In this document: one piece after another, positions 18,092-26,731 of the stretch
Position numbering within the stretch: position 1 is the first letter of the stretch
Layout of the letters: the number at the start of each line of letters is the position of its first letter
Assembly: GCA_023414355.1 (NCBI GenBank)
Contig: JAEZOB010000040.1
Span: 186,001 to 250,000, forward strand
Source of the DNA: Bacillota bacterium
Lineage (GTDB): Bacteria > Bacillota > Clostridia > Lachnospirales > Lachnospiraceae
Length of the DNA stretch: 64,000 bases
Direction: 5' to 3'
Made by a program: the position numbers and the translations under genes
The notes under the pieces: model-generated
The model's input: the letters and a program-made list of their open reading frames with translations, nothing else
What the model was told of the DNA's origin: nothing
Database searches by the model: none

Positions 18092-18790
18092 ATGGAAAGC
18101 AAAATTCTCCTGATTGAAGATGATAGCTCCATCAGTGAAATGGTTGAGAATTACTTAAAAAAAGAAGGATTTATATTATCTATCGCTTTTAACGGGGAAG
18201 AAGGGGTAAGGAAATTTCTGAATAGCTCATTTGATCTGGTCCTTCTTGATATTATGATGCCAAAGCTGGATGGCTTAGAGGTTGTGAGAATCGTCAGGGA
18301 AAAGAGCTCAGTTCCTATATTAATCATGTCAGCAAAGGATAGTGATGTAGATAAGGCAATTGGTTTAGGCCTGGGAGCAGATGATTATATTGCGAAACCA
18401 TTTTCTCTGGTGGAGCTTTCAGCAAGAGTGAAGGCTGCCATTAGGCGAGCGACCAAGTATTCACAAAGTGAGAAAAAGGAATTTGACCAATGTGTCAAAT
18501 ACGGTGAGCTTACGATAGAGCTACATAATTATACTGTTACTAAAAACAACGTGAATCTGCAGCTTACTTCAAAGGAATTTGATATTCTAAGGCTGTTTAT
18601 TATGAACCCCAAAAGAGTCTTTACCAAAGCCGATCTTTATAGCTTCATCTGGAATGAAGACTTTTTGGGAGATGAGAATGTAATCAGTGTTCATATGAGA
18701 AGATTAAGAGAGAAAATAGAGGAGGACCCATCCAAACCGAAGTATATTAAAACCTTGTGGGGGATAGGGTATAAGCTGGGAGAGCTGTAA
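18092..18790 (+). CDS. OmpR/VanR-type response regulator
   Basis: A 232-residue regulator. The receiver domain (1-120) has D10-D11, phospho-acceptor D53 (LLDIMMPKLDG), T/S switch in LIMSAKDS and K near 103 (IAKPFS). A winged-helix DNA-binding domain (residues ~135-230) ends in YIKTLWGIGYKL, typical of the OmpR/PhoB class. The kinase gene starts directly at the next base after its stop codon, and an ABC exporter follows. Arrangement and sequence match clostridial systems that sense cell-wall-active antibiotics; that role is inference. Confidence 0.9.
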   Translation: MESKILLIEDDSSISEMVENYLKKEGFILSIAFNGEEGVRKFLNSSFDLVLLDIMMPKLDGLEVVRIVREKSSVPILIMSAKDSDVDKAIGLGLGADDYIAKPFSLVELSARVKAAIRRATKYSQSEKKEFDQCVKYGELTIELHNYTVTKNNVNLQLTSKEFDILRLFIMNPKRVFTKADLYSFIWNEDFLGDENVISVHMRRLREKIEEDPSKPKYIKTLWGIGYKLGEL

Positions 18791-19723
18791 ATGATGGTTT
18801 ATATAGGTATTATAGTTGTTTTAATCGTTATCCTTTGTCTTCAATATAGAGTGAACCATCAAAGAGGTGCTAATTTAAAATATATCAGCAAAAAACTAGC
18901 CAATATTATTGATGAGAATACCGGCGAGAAGCTAATGGTTTTTACAGATGATAAGGAAATTATATCAGTATTGATTGAGATTAATCGGTTGATTGAACGT
19001 AATCAAAAGGTACTCGCAGATTATTCGAAGACAGAAATTGCGATGAGAAAAATGCTCTCCAATATTTCTCACGATCTAAAGACTCCGCTTACCGTGATAC
19101 TTGGTACCATTGAAACAATCAATATGGGTGACAGTATCGATAGTAGTGAGCGAAAAGTTCTACTATCTAATATAGAGAATAAAGCCAAAGAAGTTCTTGA
19201 GCTTATCCGAAAATTCTTTGATTTGGCAAGACTGGAATCAGGAGATAAGGAAATCACTGTAACTAGAGTGAATATCAAAGAGATTTATTTGAAGAATTTA
19301 TTATGCTTTTATGATATCTTATCAAGTAAAGACTTTGAGGTTGTTATTGACATTCCGGAGAAGAATTTCTTCTGCCTGGGAAACGAAGAGGCACTGGACA
19401 GAGTATTAAATAATCTGATATCGAATGCAATTAATTATGGTTATGAGGGTAAATTCCTGGGAGTATCCTTGCGCAGTGACGAGGACTATGTGTATCTGAC
19501 AGTATGGGATAAGGGCAAAGGTATCAGTTCAATACATAAAGATCAGATATTTGAACGAATGTATACGCTTGAGGATTCAAGAAATAAATTATATCAGGGT
19601 AGCGGCCTTGGACTGACCATAACCAAAAGGCTAGTAGAAAGCCTGGGGGGAGAAATATTACTCGAGAGTAAGCCTTATGAAAGGACAGCATTTACTATTA
19701 AATTAAAAAGGATTACGTATTAG
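18791..19723 (+). CDS. sensor histidine kinase, short single-TM type
   Basis: A 310-residue kinase with one N-terminal membrane helix (residues 2-20) and no extracellular sensor domain. A HisKA domain follows with phospho-acceptor H94 in NISHDLKTPLT, then HATPase_c with NLISNAINYG, DKGKGI and GSGLGLTITKRLVESLGG. With so little outside the membrane it probably senses through the neighbouring ABC transporter or within the membrane, as kinases of bacitracin-type modules do (inference). The ATG follows the regulator's stop codon without a gap, so translation is coupled. The next gene is the ABC ATPase 141 bp downstream. Confidence 0.9.
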   Translation: MMVYIGIIVVLIVILCLQYRVNHQRGANLKYISKKLANIIDENTGEKLMVFTDDKEIISVLIEINRLIERNQKVLADYSKTEIAMRKMLSNISHDLKTPLTVILGTIETINMGDSIDSSERKVLLSNIENKAKEVLELIRKFFDLARLESGDKEITVTRVNIKEIYLKNLLCFYDILSSKDFEVVIDIPEKNFFCLGNEEALDRVLNNLISNAINYGYEGKFLGVSLRSDEDYVYLTVWDKGKGISSIHKDQIFERMYTLEDSRNKLYQGSGLGLTITKRLVESLGGEILLESKPYERTAFTIKLKRITY

Positions 19724-19864
19724 TGAGGTTACTAGGTTCACAGAAAATAATATAGCTTATCTCCTTTCTGCATCAACTTAAGAATTTTGTAATCTTCGGG
19801 TAAGAAAAAAGAGAAGGCAGCTTGTTAAGATAGGATTATAACAGTTGTGGAGGGAGATAGAACA

Positions 19865-20788
19865 ATGCAGTATGTATTAAAGACAAACAATCTGACAAAA
19901 ACTTATCATGGAAAAGAAGTGGTATCAAACGTAAATATGCATGTTCAAAAGGGAACAATTTATGGCTTCTTGGGTCCGAATGGTGCAGGTAAAACCACCA
20001 TCATGAGGATGTTAACCAATTTGATCAAACCGACAGCAGGAGAAATTGAAATCATTGGAGAAAAGTTGACTGATACCTCTTATGAGATTTTGAAGAGACT
20101 TGGAACAATCATTGAATACCCAATATTTTATGAAAAACTTACGGCGAGAGAAAACCTGGAACTTCACTGCGAATACATGGGCTATTATGATAAAAAGGCA
20201 ATTAATAAGGCCTTTGAGCTGGTAGGATTGCAAAATATTGAGCAAAAACCGGTGAAGGACTTTTCACTCGGAATGAAACAAAGGCTCGGTATAGCAAGAG
20301 CTATTACTACAAAGCCTGAATTACTGATCCTGGACGAGCCGATCAATGGGTTAGATCCCATAGGAATTAAGGACCTTAGAAAGCTTTTCAATATGTTGAG
20401 CAAGGAATATGGCATGACAATATTGATTTCCAGTCATATTCTGGGAGAGATTGAGCAGATTGCCGATACCATCGGAGTGATCAACAATGGAAAACTGCTG
20501 GAAGAGGTTTCTATGGAAAGCATTCGATTAAATAATATGGAATATGTCGAGCTTCATGTGAAGGAATGTCAAAAAGCGTCTCACATTATTTCAAACGATT
20601 TGAAGATCAATAATTTTAAGGTTCTGGATAACAACATCATCAGAATTTATGATACAAGTGTGGCTCAAAGCCTTATTTCTAAAACCTTAATCGTGAAAGA
20701 TATCGTGATAGAATCAATCACTCGGAAAAGCAGTTCCTTGGAGGACTATTTCCTCAATTTGTTAAATGGAGGTGGAGTGAATGCTTAA
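19865..20788 (+). CDS. ABC exporter ATPase (BcrA/lantibiotic immunity type)
   Basis: A 307-residue ATPase. Walker A GPNGAGKTT is at residues 37-45, the Q-loop is in TIIEYPIFYEKL, the signature is FSLGMKQRLGIA, Walker B is LLILDEPINGLDP, and the H-loop is ISSHIL. The ~80-residue C-terminal tail is as in BcrA-type proteins. It powers the membrane partner encoded next, whose start overlaps its last 8 bases. ATG 19865 has AGGGAG eight bases before it, so the upstream GTG at 19847 is rejected. Likely substrates are bacitracin-like or lantibiotic peptides, judged only from family and the adjoining VanRS-like system. Confidence 0.9.
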   Translation: MQYVLKTNNLTKTYHGKEVVSNVNMHVQKGTIYGFLGPNGAGKTTIMRMLTNLIKPTAGEIEIIGEKLTDTSYEILKRLGTIIEYPIFYEKLTARENLELHCEYMGYYDKKAINKAFELVGLQNIEQKPVKDFSLGMKQRLGIARAITTKPELLILDEPINGLDPIGIKDLRKLFNMLSKEYGMTILISSHILGEIEQIADTIGVINNGKLLEEVSMESIRLNNMEYVELHVKECQKASHIISNDLKINNFKVLDNNIIRIYDTSVAQSLISKTLIVKDIVIESITRKSSSLEDYFLNLLNGGGVNA

Positions 20789-21479
20789 ATTGATAAGGTT
20801 GGAAATGAAAAAGTATAAAATAGGCACATATATAAGGGGAGTGCTCATTGCGAATCTGGTCATGATGGGATTGCCGTTCATCATATTTTTAACTTCCAAA
20901 ACCACAGGAGAGAACGCATTTCAAAGCTATAATGAGATTTTTCTGCTGATCAATCTGTTGGTGAAGGCTACGTTCATCGTATTTGCCTCGGTACTTCTTT
21001 CAAGATTTGTGCTGGACGAATATAAATACGGTACAATTACGCTTCTTTTTATGTATCCGATTAAGAGAAAAAAGCTTTTTGCAGCAAAATTATTGATTAT
21101 TTCCGGCTTTACCTTTCTATCTATCGTGATGACCAATATTTTTTTGATTATTGTCTCTTGTACTATAAACAGCATCTATCCATTGATTACAGAGAAGCTT
21201 ACAGAAGCTGTGATATTCGATAATTTATTAATGATTGTTACGAGTGCACTAACTTCTTGTTGTATGGCACTAATACCTTTGTTCATTGGCATGAAGTCAA
21301 AATCCGTTCCGTCAACTATCATATCTTCCATCGTAATTGCGTCTATTGTATGTCAGACAAACAGCAGCGGATTTTCTTTGAGCTCAATAGTCGCAATTCC
21401 TATCGTACTTTCGGTAATAGGAGTGTTGATTGCTTATTTATCAATCAGTAATATTGAACACATTGATGTGAAACTCTAA
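20781..21479 (+). CDS. ABC-2 type exporter permease (BcrB-like)
   Basis: A 232-residue membrane protein with six predicted TM segments and an N-terminal MLKLIRLEMKKYK cytoplasmic stretch, typical of ABC-2 permeases of the bacitracin/lantibiotic immunity class. The short motif DEYKYGTITLLFMYPIKRKK between TM2 and TM3 is the family's coupling loop. GGAGGTGGAG lies within the end of the ATPase gene just before the ATG, so the two are translationally coupled. It is the last gene of the module. Confidence 0.85.
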   Translation: MLKLIRLEMKKYKIGTYIRGVLIANLVMMGLPFIIFLTSKTTGENAFQSYNEIFLLINLLVKATFIVFASVLLSRFVLDEYKYGTITLLFMYPIKRKKLFAAKLLIISGFTFLSIVMTNIFLIIVSCTINSIYPLITEKLTEAVIFDNLLMIVTSALTSCCMALIPLFIGMKSKSVPSTIISSIVIASIVCQTNSSGFSLSSIVAIPIVLSVIGVLIAYLSISNIEHIDVKL

Positions 21480-21938
21480 AATGGAAGCAGAGAAATTACA
21501 CATGGAAATATAATTAATAAAGCTGAAAGTGTTTGATATGTCATGACATATTACAAGAGGGCTAAGCTGCGTTATTATATTAAACAGATTAAGGAAATAA
21601 AGCAAATAACCAAGAGATATCATGAGGCAAAGCATAGTATCTTTTTTGGTTCAAAACCCGGAGATAAGAAGGACTTTGGTGTAGCAGATTAGCTAAATTT
21701 TATAGTATTTTATTCAATCAATTTGGAGGGCATTTTTGGCGTTTGTAGTTGATAAAATATGGAAGATAATATATAATAATTTCCATATGTAACAAAATTA
21801 CATATTTGGTAGTAAATCACAATACATTTCTACGATATTTTCTGGCTTGTTACGGGAGAAGATTTTGTAAAGATGTACTTGTTTCACTGCATTCGTAGGT
21901 GAAAGCTGCCAATACATAACATTTATGGGGGTAGGAAA
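21480..21938. other. intergenic region with terminator and AT-rich leader
   Basis: This 459-bp region holds no gene. It begins with the terminator at 21613. Further right, ATATGTAA (21785) and TTACATAT (21798) form an inverted repeat around CAAAA in very AT-rich DNA. The ribosome binding site GGGGTAGG (21927-21934) belongs to the next gene. No riboswitch consensus is recognisable. Confidence 0.5.
21613..21646 (+). terminator. intrinsic terminator after the ABC exporter
   Basis: AGATATCATG and CATAGTATCT form an imperfect 10-bp stem around AGGCAAAG, running into TTTTTT. About 37 of 48 positions match the terminator at 17848, including the loop's first bases and the following TTCA. Confidence 0.7.
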
Positions 21939-24938
21939 TTGAATATCAGAGGATGTCTAAAAGTAGGATTAGTTTTGTTTTCGTTATGGCTATGCTTCTC
22001 CATCGGAGGGAAAAGCGCATCAGCAGAAGAGCCGGCAGGAGGAGCAAAGGTTGCTACAGGTGCCGCAATAACAATCGACAAAGAATGGATTAGTCTTCCT
22101 TCGGGTTATGAATATACTTATACGGGAGAGCCAATAGTGCCATCGGTAGAAGTCGTAGATGGCTTATATACACTTCATGAAGGAAAAGATTATACAGTAA
22201 GGTATGTTCCGAATAACCCAACAGGGAAACAATATATTCAAATATATGGAAAAGGTGAATACCGCGGATTGGCTGGTATAGAATACACAGTAAAACCAGC
22301 AGTTGCTAAATCTATTATTACATCTGTATCGGATATATCAAAATCGGCAAGTGTCAATCGAGAATTGAGCCAATTACCGGAGTTACTTCCCAGATCAGTA
22401 CAAGTAAAAATTGATGGAGGTTCCGGTGAATTATATGTTACTTGGGAATTAACAGAGGGCACCTTTGACTATCGTGGCGGTAACTATACATTTACCGGTA
22501 CTTTACGGGATGGCGATTATATTAAAGCGGGGGGATTAAAGATTACAACACAGGTCACTATCACACCTGTCGTAGCTGAAGTTCCGACATTTTCTGATAT
22601 ACTTATACCTGTTGGTAAAGATAAAACAGCAACAGCGAAAGATCTGGGGGAAGACATCCTGCCCACCAGTTTTGATTATGATCAGGTTATAGAATATAAT
22701 AATGATGGTTCTTACGCTTTCACTTCAATCAAATATACTATTGATTGGGGTAATAAATCGATCAATACAGCAGATAATAAGGCATCAACAACATTTGTCG
22801 GAAAAGTGATTAAAGTTAATTGTAATAGATATATAACGATACCAGATGATATTACTGTAACCCGTAAAGTAAGTGTAACAGGAAAAATGCCTGTAGATAT
22901 TAACTGCAATATAGCTGATAAAACCTATGATGGTAAACCTGTCATCCCAGGCGCAGTCTCAAATGAACAAGGGTATTCCGGTGGATATGAGTTTCTCTAC
23001 ACCAGTACAGACGGTAAAAACTATTCGAGTAAGAATGCCCCGAAGAATGCAGGTGATTATAAGTGTACTATTACATTAACGGACGACTTAACAAATTATA
23101 CGGGTAGCAAAGAGATAAGTTTTAGTATCTATAAGAAGGACATTGTTATAGTAGCAGATGATATAGAGATATTTCCGTATGAACCCATACCGGCATTTGC
23201 TTATCATTACCAAGAAGGTAAAGGTTTAGTCAGCGGAGATGTTTTATTAACAGAACCGGAGTTTTCCTTACCATATGTCGACACTAGTAAATCAGCAGAT
23301 TATATAATAGAAATTTATTGGGCTGATGCCGGTAAAAATTATTCAATTAAATTCGTAAATGGTACACTTCATGTGAAACCAGGATACGTGATTTTTACTA
23401 CGGTTACGGTAAATGGAAAAATAATTCCGAATGAAAGTCAGCTTGTTGAATGTGGTTCAGACAAAACCTTTACGATAATTCCTGATAAGAATTTTGTTGT
23501 GGAATCAGTTTATATTGATAGTATAAATATTGGCGCAGTTACTACATATACATTTAAGAATATTTCGGCACACCATAACATTAGCGCAAACTTTGCGTCA
23601 GTTCCTGTAGGAGGTGGCGGCGGTGCTCCGGTTGGTGGCGGCGGCGGTGCTCCTGCAGGAGGTGGCGGTGGCGCACCTGTTGGCGGAGGTGGCGGTGCTC
23701 CCGCAGGAGGTGGCGGTGGCGCACCTGTTGGCGGAGGTGGCGGTGCTCCCGCAGGTGGAGGCGGTGGATTCGTACCTGTTGCAACGCCGATGGCAGGAAT
23801 AACTCCAACACCTACCCCGGCTGCTGAATTAGAAGAGATAAGTAAAAAGATAAGCCTGCCTGGTTTGAGTGGAGAAGCTTCGGTAACAATGAAGAAAGAT
23901 AAGCAGGCAGGGAGTCTGACAGTAACCTATGATTTGACCAATGATACATTATTTTCTCAGCAAGGTGGAAGTAATACTCAGAATGGGTCACAGGATATTA
24001 CCATCCCGATCAATTCGGAACAATTGTTGGAACAGATTAAGAACGAGAATGTCAGAGACATCAATGTAACGGTTGCTATTCCGAAAAGCGTGCAAAATGA
24101 TAGTAAACGTAACGTGAATAATGTCTTGGGAAAAGAGCTCTTAGAAACTGCGAAGGAGAGCAAGAAAAATGTTACTGTAGCTGTTAGTGATGGGGATGGG
24201 AAAGAACAATATGCCTGGACCTTTGCGGGTAGTGATCTGAATGACTCAAGTCAGAATGTCGGAGATGTTAATCTGTCTCTCAATGTAGAGACAATCAAAG
24301 ATTCTGAGCTTGGAGGGGTCTTAGGCGGTTCAGGTGATGCAGTCGGTACCGAAAGTAAAGGGCTACTAATTAATTTCAGCCATCATGGAGAATTACCGGC
24401 ACAGGCCAGTGTCAGAATCTATGTAGGAAACCAAGAAGGAGTAAAAGCAGGAGATAAGGTTCTTCTGTACTACCATAATTCTGAGACAAATAAGCTCGAA
24501 AGCTTACCAAGTTCCAGTTATACGGTAGATGCAGACGGATATGTGACAGTTCAAATCCTGCACTGCTCCAATTATGTATTATTGCCGAAAGCAGCAGATC
24601 AGTCGATTGTTACGGCATTAATCGATCAAGTCGTTGTCGCTGTAAAAAGTAAAACCTTATCCCTGGGAAGTAAATCAGGAAGCGCAACTGATTATTCAGT
24701 TACCTTACCAAGTACCCTAGAATGGGTATTCCCCAAGGAAAATACGTCAGGCAGTGCCGTAGGGGCCGTCTACATCACATTCACATCTGATCGTCCAAAG
24801 GTGGTAAGCGTGAATAATAAAGGACATCTGCTGGCAAGGTCGGCCGGTACTTGTACTGTCACAGCAAAAGTCAAATTATATAATGGAGAAACAAAAACTT
24901 ATAAAACAACTGTTACGGTCAAGAAAAAGAAAAAATAA
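21939..24938 (+). CDS. large secreted multi-domain surface protein with Gly-rich repeat
   Basis: A 999-residue exported protein. It has a signal peptide (core VGLVLFSLWLCFSIG, cleavage near SASA-E), then beta-sandwich repeats: a YTGEPIVPSVEV...YRGLAGIEYTV unit (~60-115), MBG-like units around 310-400 (DKTYDGKPVIPG ... NAGDYKCTITL) and 400-490, and an InlB/Flg_new-type unit (~500-555). A Gly-rich linker of GGGGGAP repeats (residues ~560-610) follows, then a ~290-residue region of unknown fold, and a C-terminal BIG2-like Ig domain (~900-995). No sorting signal or SLH domain is seen, so attachment is unclear. The start is TTG 21941-adjacent (21939) with GGGGTAGG upstream. Probable adhesin or wall protein (inference). 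Confidence 0.75.
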   Translation: MNIRGCLKVGLVLFSLWLCFSIGGKSASAEEPAGGAKVATGAAITIDKEWISLPSGYEYTYTGEPIVPSVEVVDGLYTLHEGKDYTVRYVPNNPTGKQYIQIYGKGEYRGLAGIEYTVKPAVAKSIITSVSDISKSASVNRELSQLPELLPRSVQVKIDGGSGELYVTWELTEGTFDYRGGNYTFTGTLRDGDYIKAGGLKITTQVTITPVVAEVPTFSDILIPVGKDKTATAKDLGEDILPTSFDYDQVIEYNNDGSYAFTSIKYTIDWGNKSINTADNKASTTFVGKVIKVNCNRYITIPDDITVTRKVSVTGKMPVDINCNIADKTYDGKPVIPGAVSNEQGYSGGYEFLYTSTDGKNYSSKNAPKNAGDYKCTITLTDDLTNYTGSKEISFSIYKKDIVIVADDIEIFPYEPIPAFAYHYQEGKGLVSGDVLLTEPEFSLPYVDTSKSADYIIEIYWADAGKNYSIKFVNGTLHVKPGYVIFTTVTVNGKIIPNESQLVECGSDKTFTIIPDKNFVVESVYIDSINIGAVTTYTFKNISAHHNISANFASVPVGGGGGAPVGGGGGAPAGGGGGAPVGGGGGAPAGGGGGAPVGGGGGAPAGGGGGFVPVATPMAGITPTPTPAAELEEISKKISLPGLSGEASVTMKKDKQAGSLTVTYDLTNDTLFSQQGGSNTQNGSQDITIPINSEQLLEQIKNENVRDINVTVAIPKSVQNDSKRNVNNVLGKELLETAKESKKNVTVAVSDGDGKEQYAWTFAGSDLNDSSQNVGDVNLSLNVETIKDSELGGVLGGSGDAVGTESKGLLINFSHHGELPAQASVRIYVGNQEGVKAGDKVLLYYHNSETNKLESLPSSSYTVDADGYVTVQILHCSNYVLLPKAADQSIVTALIDQVVVAVKSKTLSLGSKSGSATDYSVTLPSTLEWVFPKENTSGSAVGAVYITFTSDRPKVVSVNNKGHLLARSAGTCTVTAKVKLYNGETKTYKTTVTVKKKKK
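23611..23768 (+). repeat. coding tandem repeat, GGGGGAP units
   Basis: About 150 bp of near-identical units (GGTGGCGGCGGTGCTCC / GGAGGTGGCGGTGGC) encode alternating PVGGGGGA and PAGGGGGA. The local GC content is far above the flanks. Two long 42-bp periods (Pro-Ala then Pro-Val versions) are visible, a sign of recent slippage. Confidence 0.85.
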
Positions 24939-24960
24939 GCCATAATATCATAATCTGAGA

Positions 24961-25003
24961 AGCATCAGGCAGGAGCAAGCAATGACTTGTTCCTGCCTGA
25001 TGC
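24961..25003 (+). terminator. intrinsic terminator after the surface protein
   Basis: A 19-bp stem with one wobble (AGCATCAGGCAGGAGCAAG with its partner at 24985-25003) closes a 5-6-nt loop and is followed by TTATTAATTT. Confidence 0.9.
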
Positions 25004-25023
25004 TTTATTAATTTAGAAAACTG

Positions 25024-25079
25024 TTGACAGCTAACGATCATTAGCCTATAATGTAGCTAACGATCATTAGCCAAAGGAG
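25024..25079 (+). promoter_or_regulatory. promoter with duplicated TetR-type operator
   Basis: TTGACA (25024-25029) and TATAAT (25047-25052) are 17 bp apart. The 18-mer AGCTAACGATCATTAGCC occurs twice, at 25029-25046 (exactly the spacer) and 25055-25072 (around +1 to +15). Each copy holds the near-palindrome CTAACGATCATTAG. AAAGGAG follows at 25073. This is a textbook repressor-controlled promoter, almost certainly autoregulated by the next gene. Confidence 0.85.
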
Positions 25080-25086
25080 ATAGAAA

Positions 25087-25722
25087 ATGGAACAGCTTTC
25101 TACAAAGAAAAGAATTATCCTGGAAGCACTGAATTTATTTGCCGACAACGGATATGAGGCAGTCAGTGTCGCCCAGATCGCTGCCGCAGTCGGTATCAAG
25201 GCTCCGTCTTTATATAAGCATTATAAAAGTAAGCAGGATATTTTTGATGCGATACTTGCAGAGATGTCAGAGCGATATGAAAAACAGGCCGCAACGATGC
25301 AGATGAATGGTACAAAACCGGAACAGGATATTGAATTGTTCCAGAGACTCGATGAGGAACAATTGATTGAGATGGGAAAAAGCATTTTCCTATATTACCT
25401 TCATGATGAATATGTGGCAAAATTTCGAAAGCTGTTGGCGATGGAACAATACCACAACAGGGAATTAGCGGATCAGTATGTGAAGCAGTATATTGATGCA
25501 CCACTTTCCTATCAGGGGGCGGCATTGGGTTTACTCATCGGCCGGGAGAAAATGCTGCAGAAGGATCCACAGACGATGGCATTGCAGTTTTATGGACCGA
25601 TGTTTTTACTGCTCACGCTCTGTGACTGCCAGCCTGAGAGAGAAGAGGAAGCATTGCAACTAATAGAACACCATATAAGACAATTTAGTGAGTTATATAA
25701 AAGCAAGGGGGAAATCGTATGA
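25087..25722 (+). CDS. TetR/AcrR family regulator (likely autorepressor)
   Basis: A 211-residue TetR regulator with an N-terminal helix-turn-helix (residues ~8-52: NGYEAVSVAQIAAAVGIKAPSLYKHYKSKQDIF) and a C-terminal ligand domain. ATG follows AAAGGAG. Its last codons overlap the start of the flavin oxidoreductase gene (ATGA), so the two form one operon under the doubled operator at 25029-25072. By analogy the pair responds to a small electrophile or aromatic compound that the oxidoreductase handles (inference). Confidence 0.9.
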   Translation: MEQLSTKKRIILEALNLFADNGYEAVSVAQIAAAVGIKAPSLYKHYKSKQDIFDAILAEMSERYEKQAATMQMNGTKPEQDIELFQRLDEEQLIEMGKSIFLYYLHDEYVAKFRKLLAMEQYHNRELADQYVKQYIDAPLSYQGAALGLLIGREKMLQKDPQTMALQFYGPMFLLLTLCDCQPEREEEALQLIEHHIRQFSELYKSKGEIV

Positions 25723-26435
25723 AGGTAGTTATTATACACGGGCAAAGCCACAAGGGAACTTCCTACCATGTCGGAAGAGCTTTGGTCGATCAGCTTGGAA
25801 CGAAAGAAGAAATTACAGAATTCTTTCTACCTAAGGATATGCCACATTTTTGCTGTGGTTGTTATCAATGTCTGAAGAGTGTTGTTAAATGCCCGCATTA
25901 TGAATGGATAAAACCGATTACGCAGAGTATGGACGAGGCAGACTTATTGGTGTTTACAACTCCGGTATATTGTCTACGTACCACAGGATCGATGAAAGCA
26001 TTGCTGGATCATCTTTTTACCCAATGGATCAGTCACAGACCGAAGGAAGAGATGTATTTTAAGAGAGCTGTTGTGGTTGCTGCCGGTGCTGGTGCAGGAA
26101 TGAAGGAAGCAGCGAAGGATATTGAGATCAGCTTGCAATACTGGGGTATTTCCGATATACAGATCTATAAAGTGCGTAGTATGGCTATGTCCTGGGATGG
26201 AGTAAATGATAAAAACAAAGCGAAAGTAGAACATGATATGAAGGCAATGGCGGATAGACTCAAAGCAAGCGGGAAGCCGACCAAAGTAGCGTTTCGTAGG
26301 AAGGTCATGTTCCGTCTTATGAGGAAAATGCAGCTGGCGGGCTGGGGATCCGGCCCTGAAGATAAAGCATATTGGGTGGAGAAGGGGTGGCTGGGTAAAT
26401 ACAGGCCCTGGAGGAGAAAGCCCGCAACGGAGTAG
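25719..26435 (+). CDS. NAD(P)H-dependent FMN reductase-like flavoprotein
   Basis: A 238-residue flavodoxin-fold protein of the NADPH-dependent FMN reductase family. It begins KVVIIHGQSHKGTSYHVGRAL (the FMN phosphate loop), then has the Cys cluster CCGCYQC...C (residues ~42-55), as in iron-sulfur-flavoprotein-like reductases, and FTTPVYCLRTTGSMKALLDHL (the family TPVY motif). The C-terminal ~60 residues are basic. It overlaps the TetR gene by 4 bp. The likely activity is NAD(P)H-dependent reduction of quinone- or nitro-type substrates through FMN; the substrate is unknown. Confidence 0.85.
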   Translation: MKVVIIHGQSHKGTSYHVGRALVDQLGTKEEITEFFLPKDMPHFCCGCYQCLKSVVKCPHYEWIKPITQSMDEADLLVFTTPVYCLRTTGSMKALLDHLFTQWISHRPKEEMYFKRAVVVAAGAGAGMKEAAKDIEISLQYWGISDIQIYKVRSMAMSWDGVNDKNKAKVEHDMKAMADRLKASGKPTKVAFRRKVMFRLMRKMQLAGWGSGPEDKAYWVEKGWLGKYRPWRRKPATE

Positions 26436-26468
26436 ATTTGCTTGAAACAGCACATAGATAGATAAAAG

Positions 26469-26566
26469 AAGATGAGACTTTTATGAAAGGTTGATAATGA
26501 ATGGAAAGAGCATTGCACGGCCAATGTTCTTACTGTTCCATCACTAATTTGTAAATGTCTCATCTT
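26469..26566. repeat. nested inverted repeats in the intergenic region
   Basis: AAGATGAGAC (26469-26478) pairs perfectly with GTCTCATCTT (26557-26566). Inside, ATGGAA pairs with TTCCAT (26501/26536), and AGAGCATTG (26507) pairs with CAATGTTCT (26522) around a 6-nt loop. This gives a three-tier nested fold of 98 nt. There is no T-run, so it is not an ordinary terminator. Confidence 0.6.
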
Positions 26567-26604
26567 TGCTTATGCATTCCAATCTTTTCACAGCCGCCTT
26601 TTTC

Positions 26605-26662
26605 TTGACAACTATTTCCTGACATGCTATTATGTGACTAAAATAATAAAAAGCGTCACATA
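26605..26662 (+). promoter_or_regulatory. promoter and candidate operator of the second tetR
   Basis: TTGACA (26605-26610) and TATTAT (26628-26633) are 17 bp apart, with a TG one base before the -10 box. The inverted repeat TATGTGAC (26631-26638) / GTCACATA (26655-26662) overlaps the -10 and the start site. It is probably bound by the TetR protein encoded at 26732. Confidence 0.7.
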
Positions 26663-26731
26663 GAAACAATGGAAAGAATAGAGGTAATTGAAAGAAAAAA
26701 GTAATAGAAGTAATAGAAAGGATGGCTGTAC

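Noticed and set aside
21840..21938. c-di-GMP riboswitch upstream of the large surface protein
   Set aside because: PilZ and GGDEF genes in the window made it attractive, but the leader lacks the conserved GGCAAA and GACGCAAAGCC segments.
23581..23811. Open frames of 76 aa (minus) and 62 aa (plus) in the Gly-rich repeat
   Set aside because: They are products of the GC-rich tandem repeat read in other frames; His/Arg/Leu- and Ala/Val-rich composition has no biological look.
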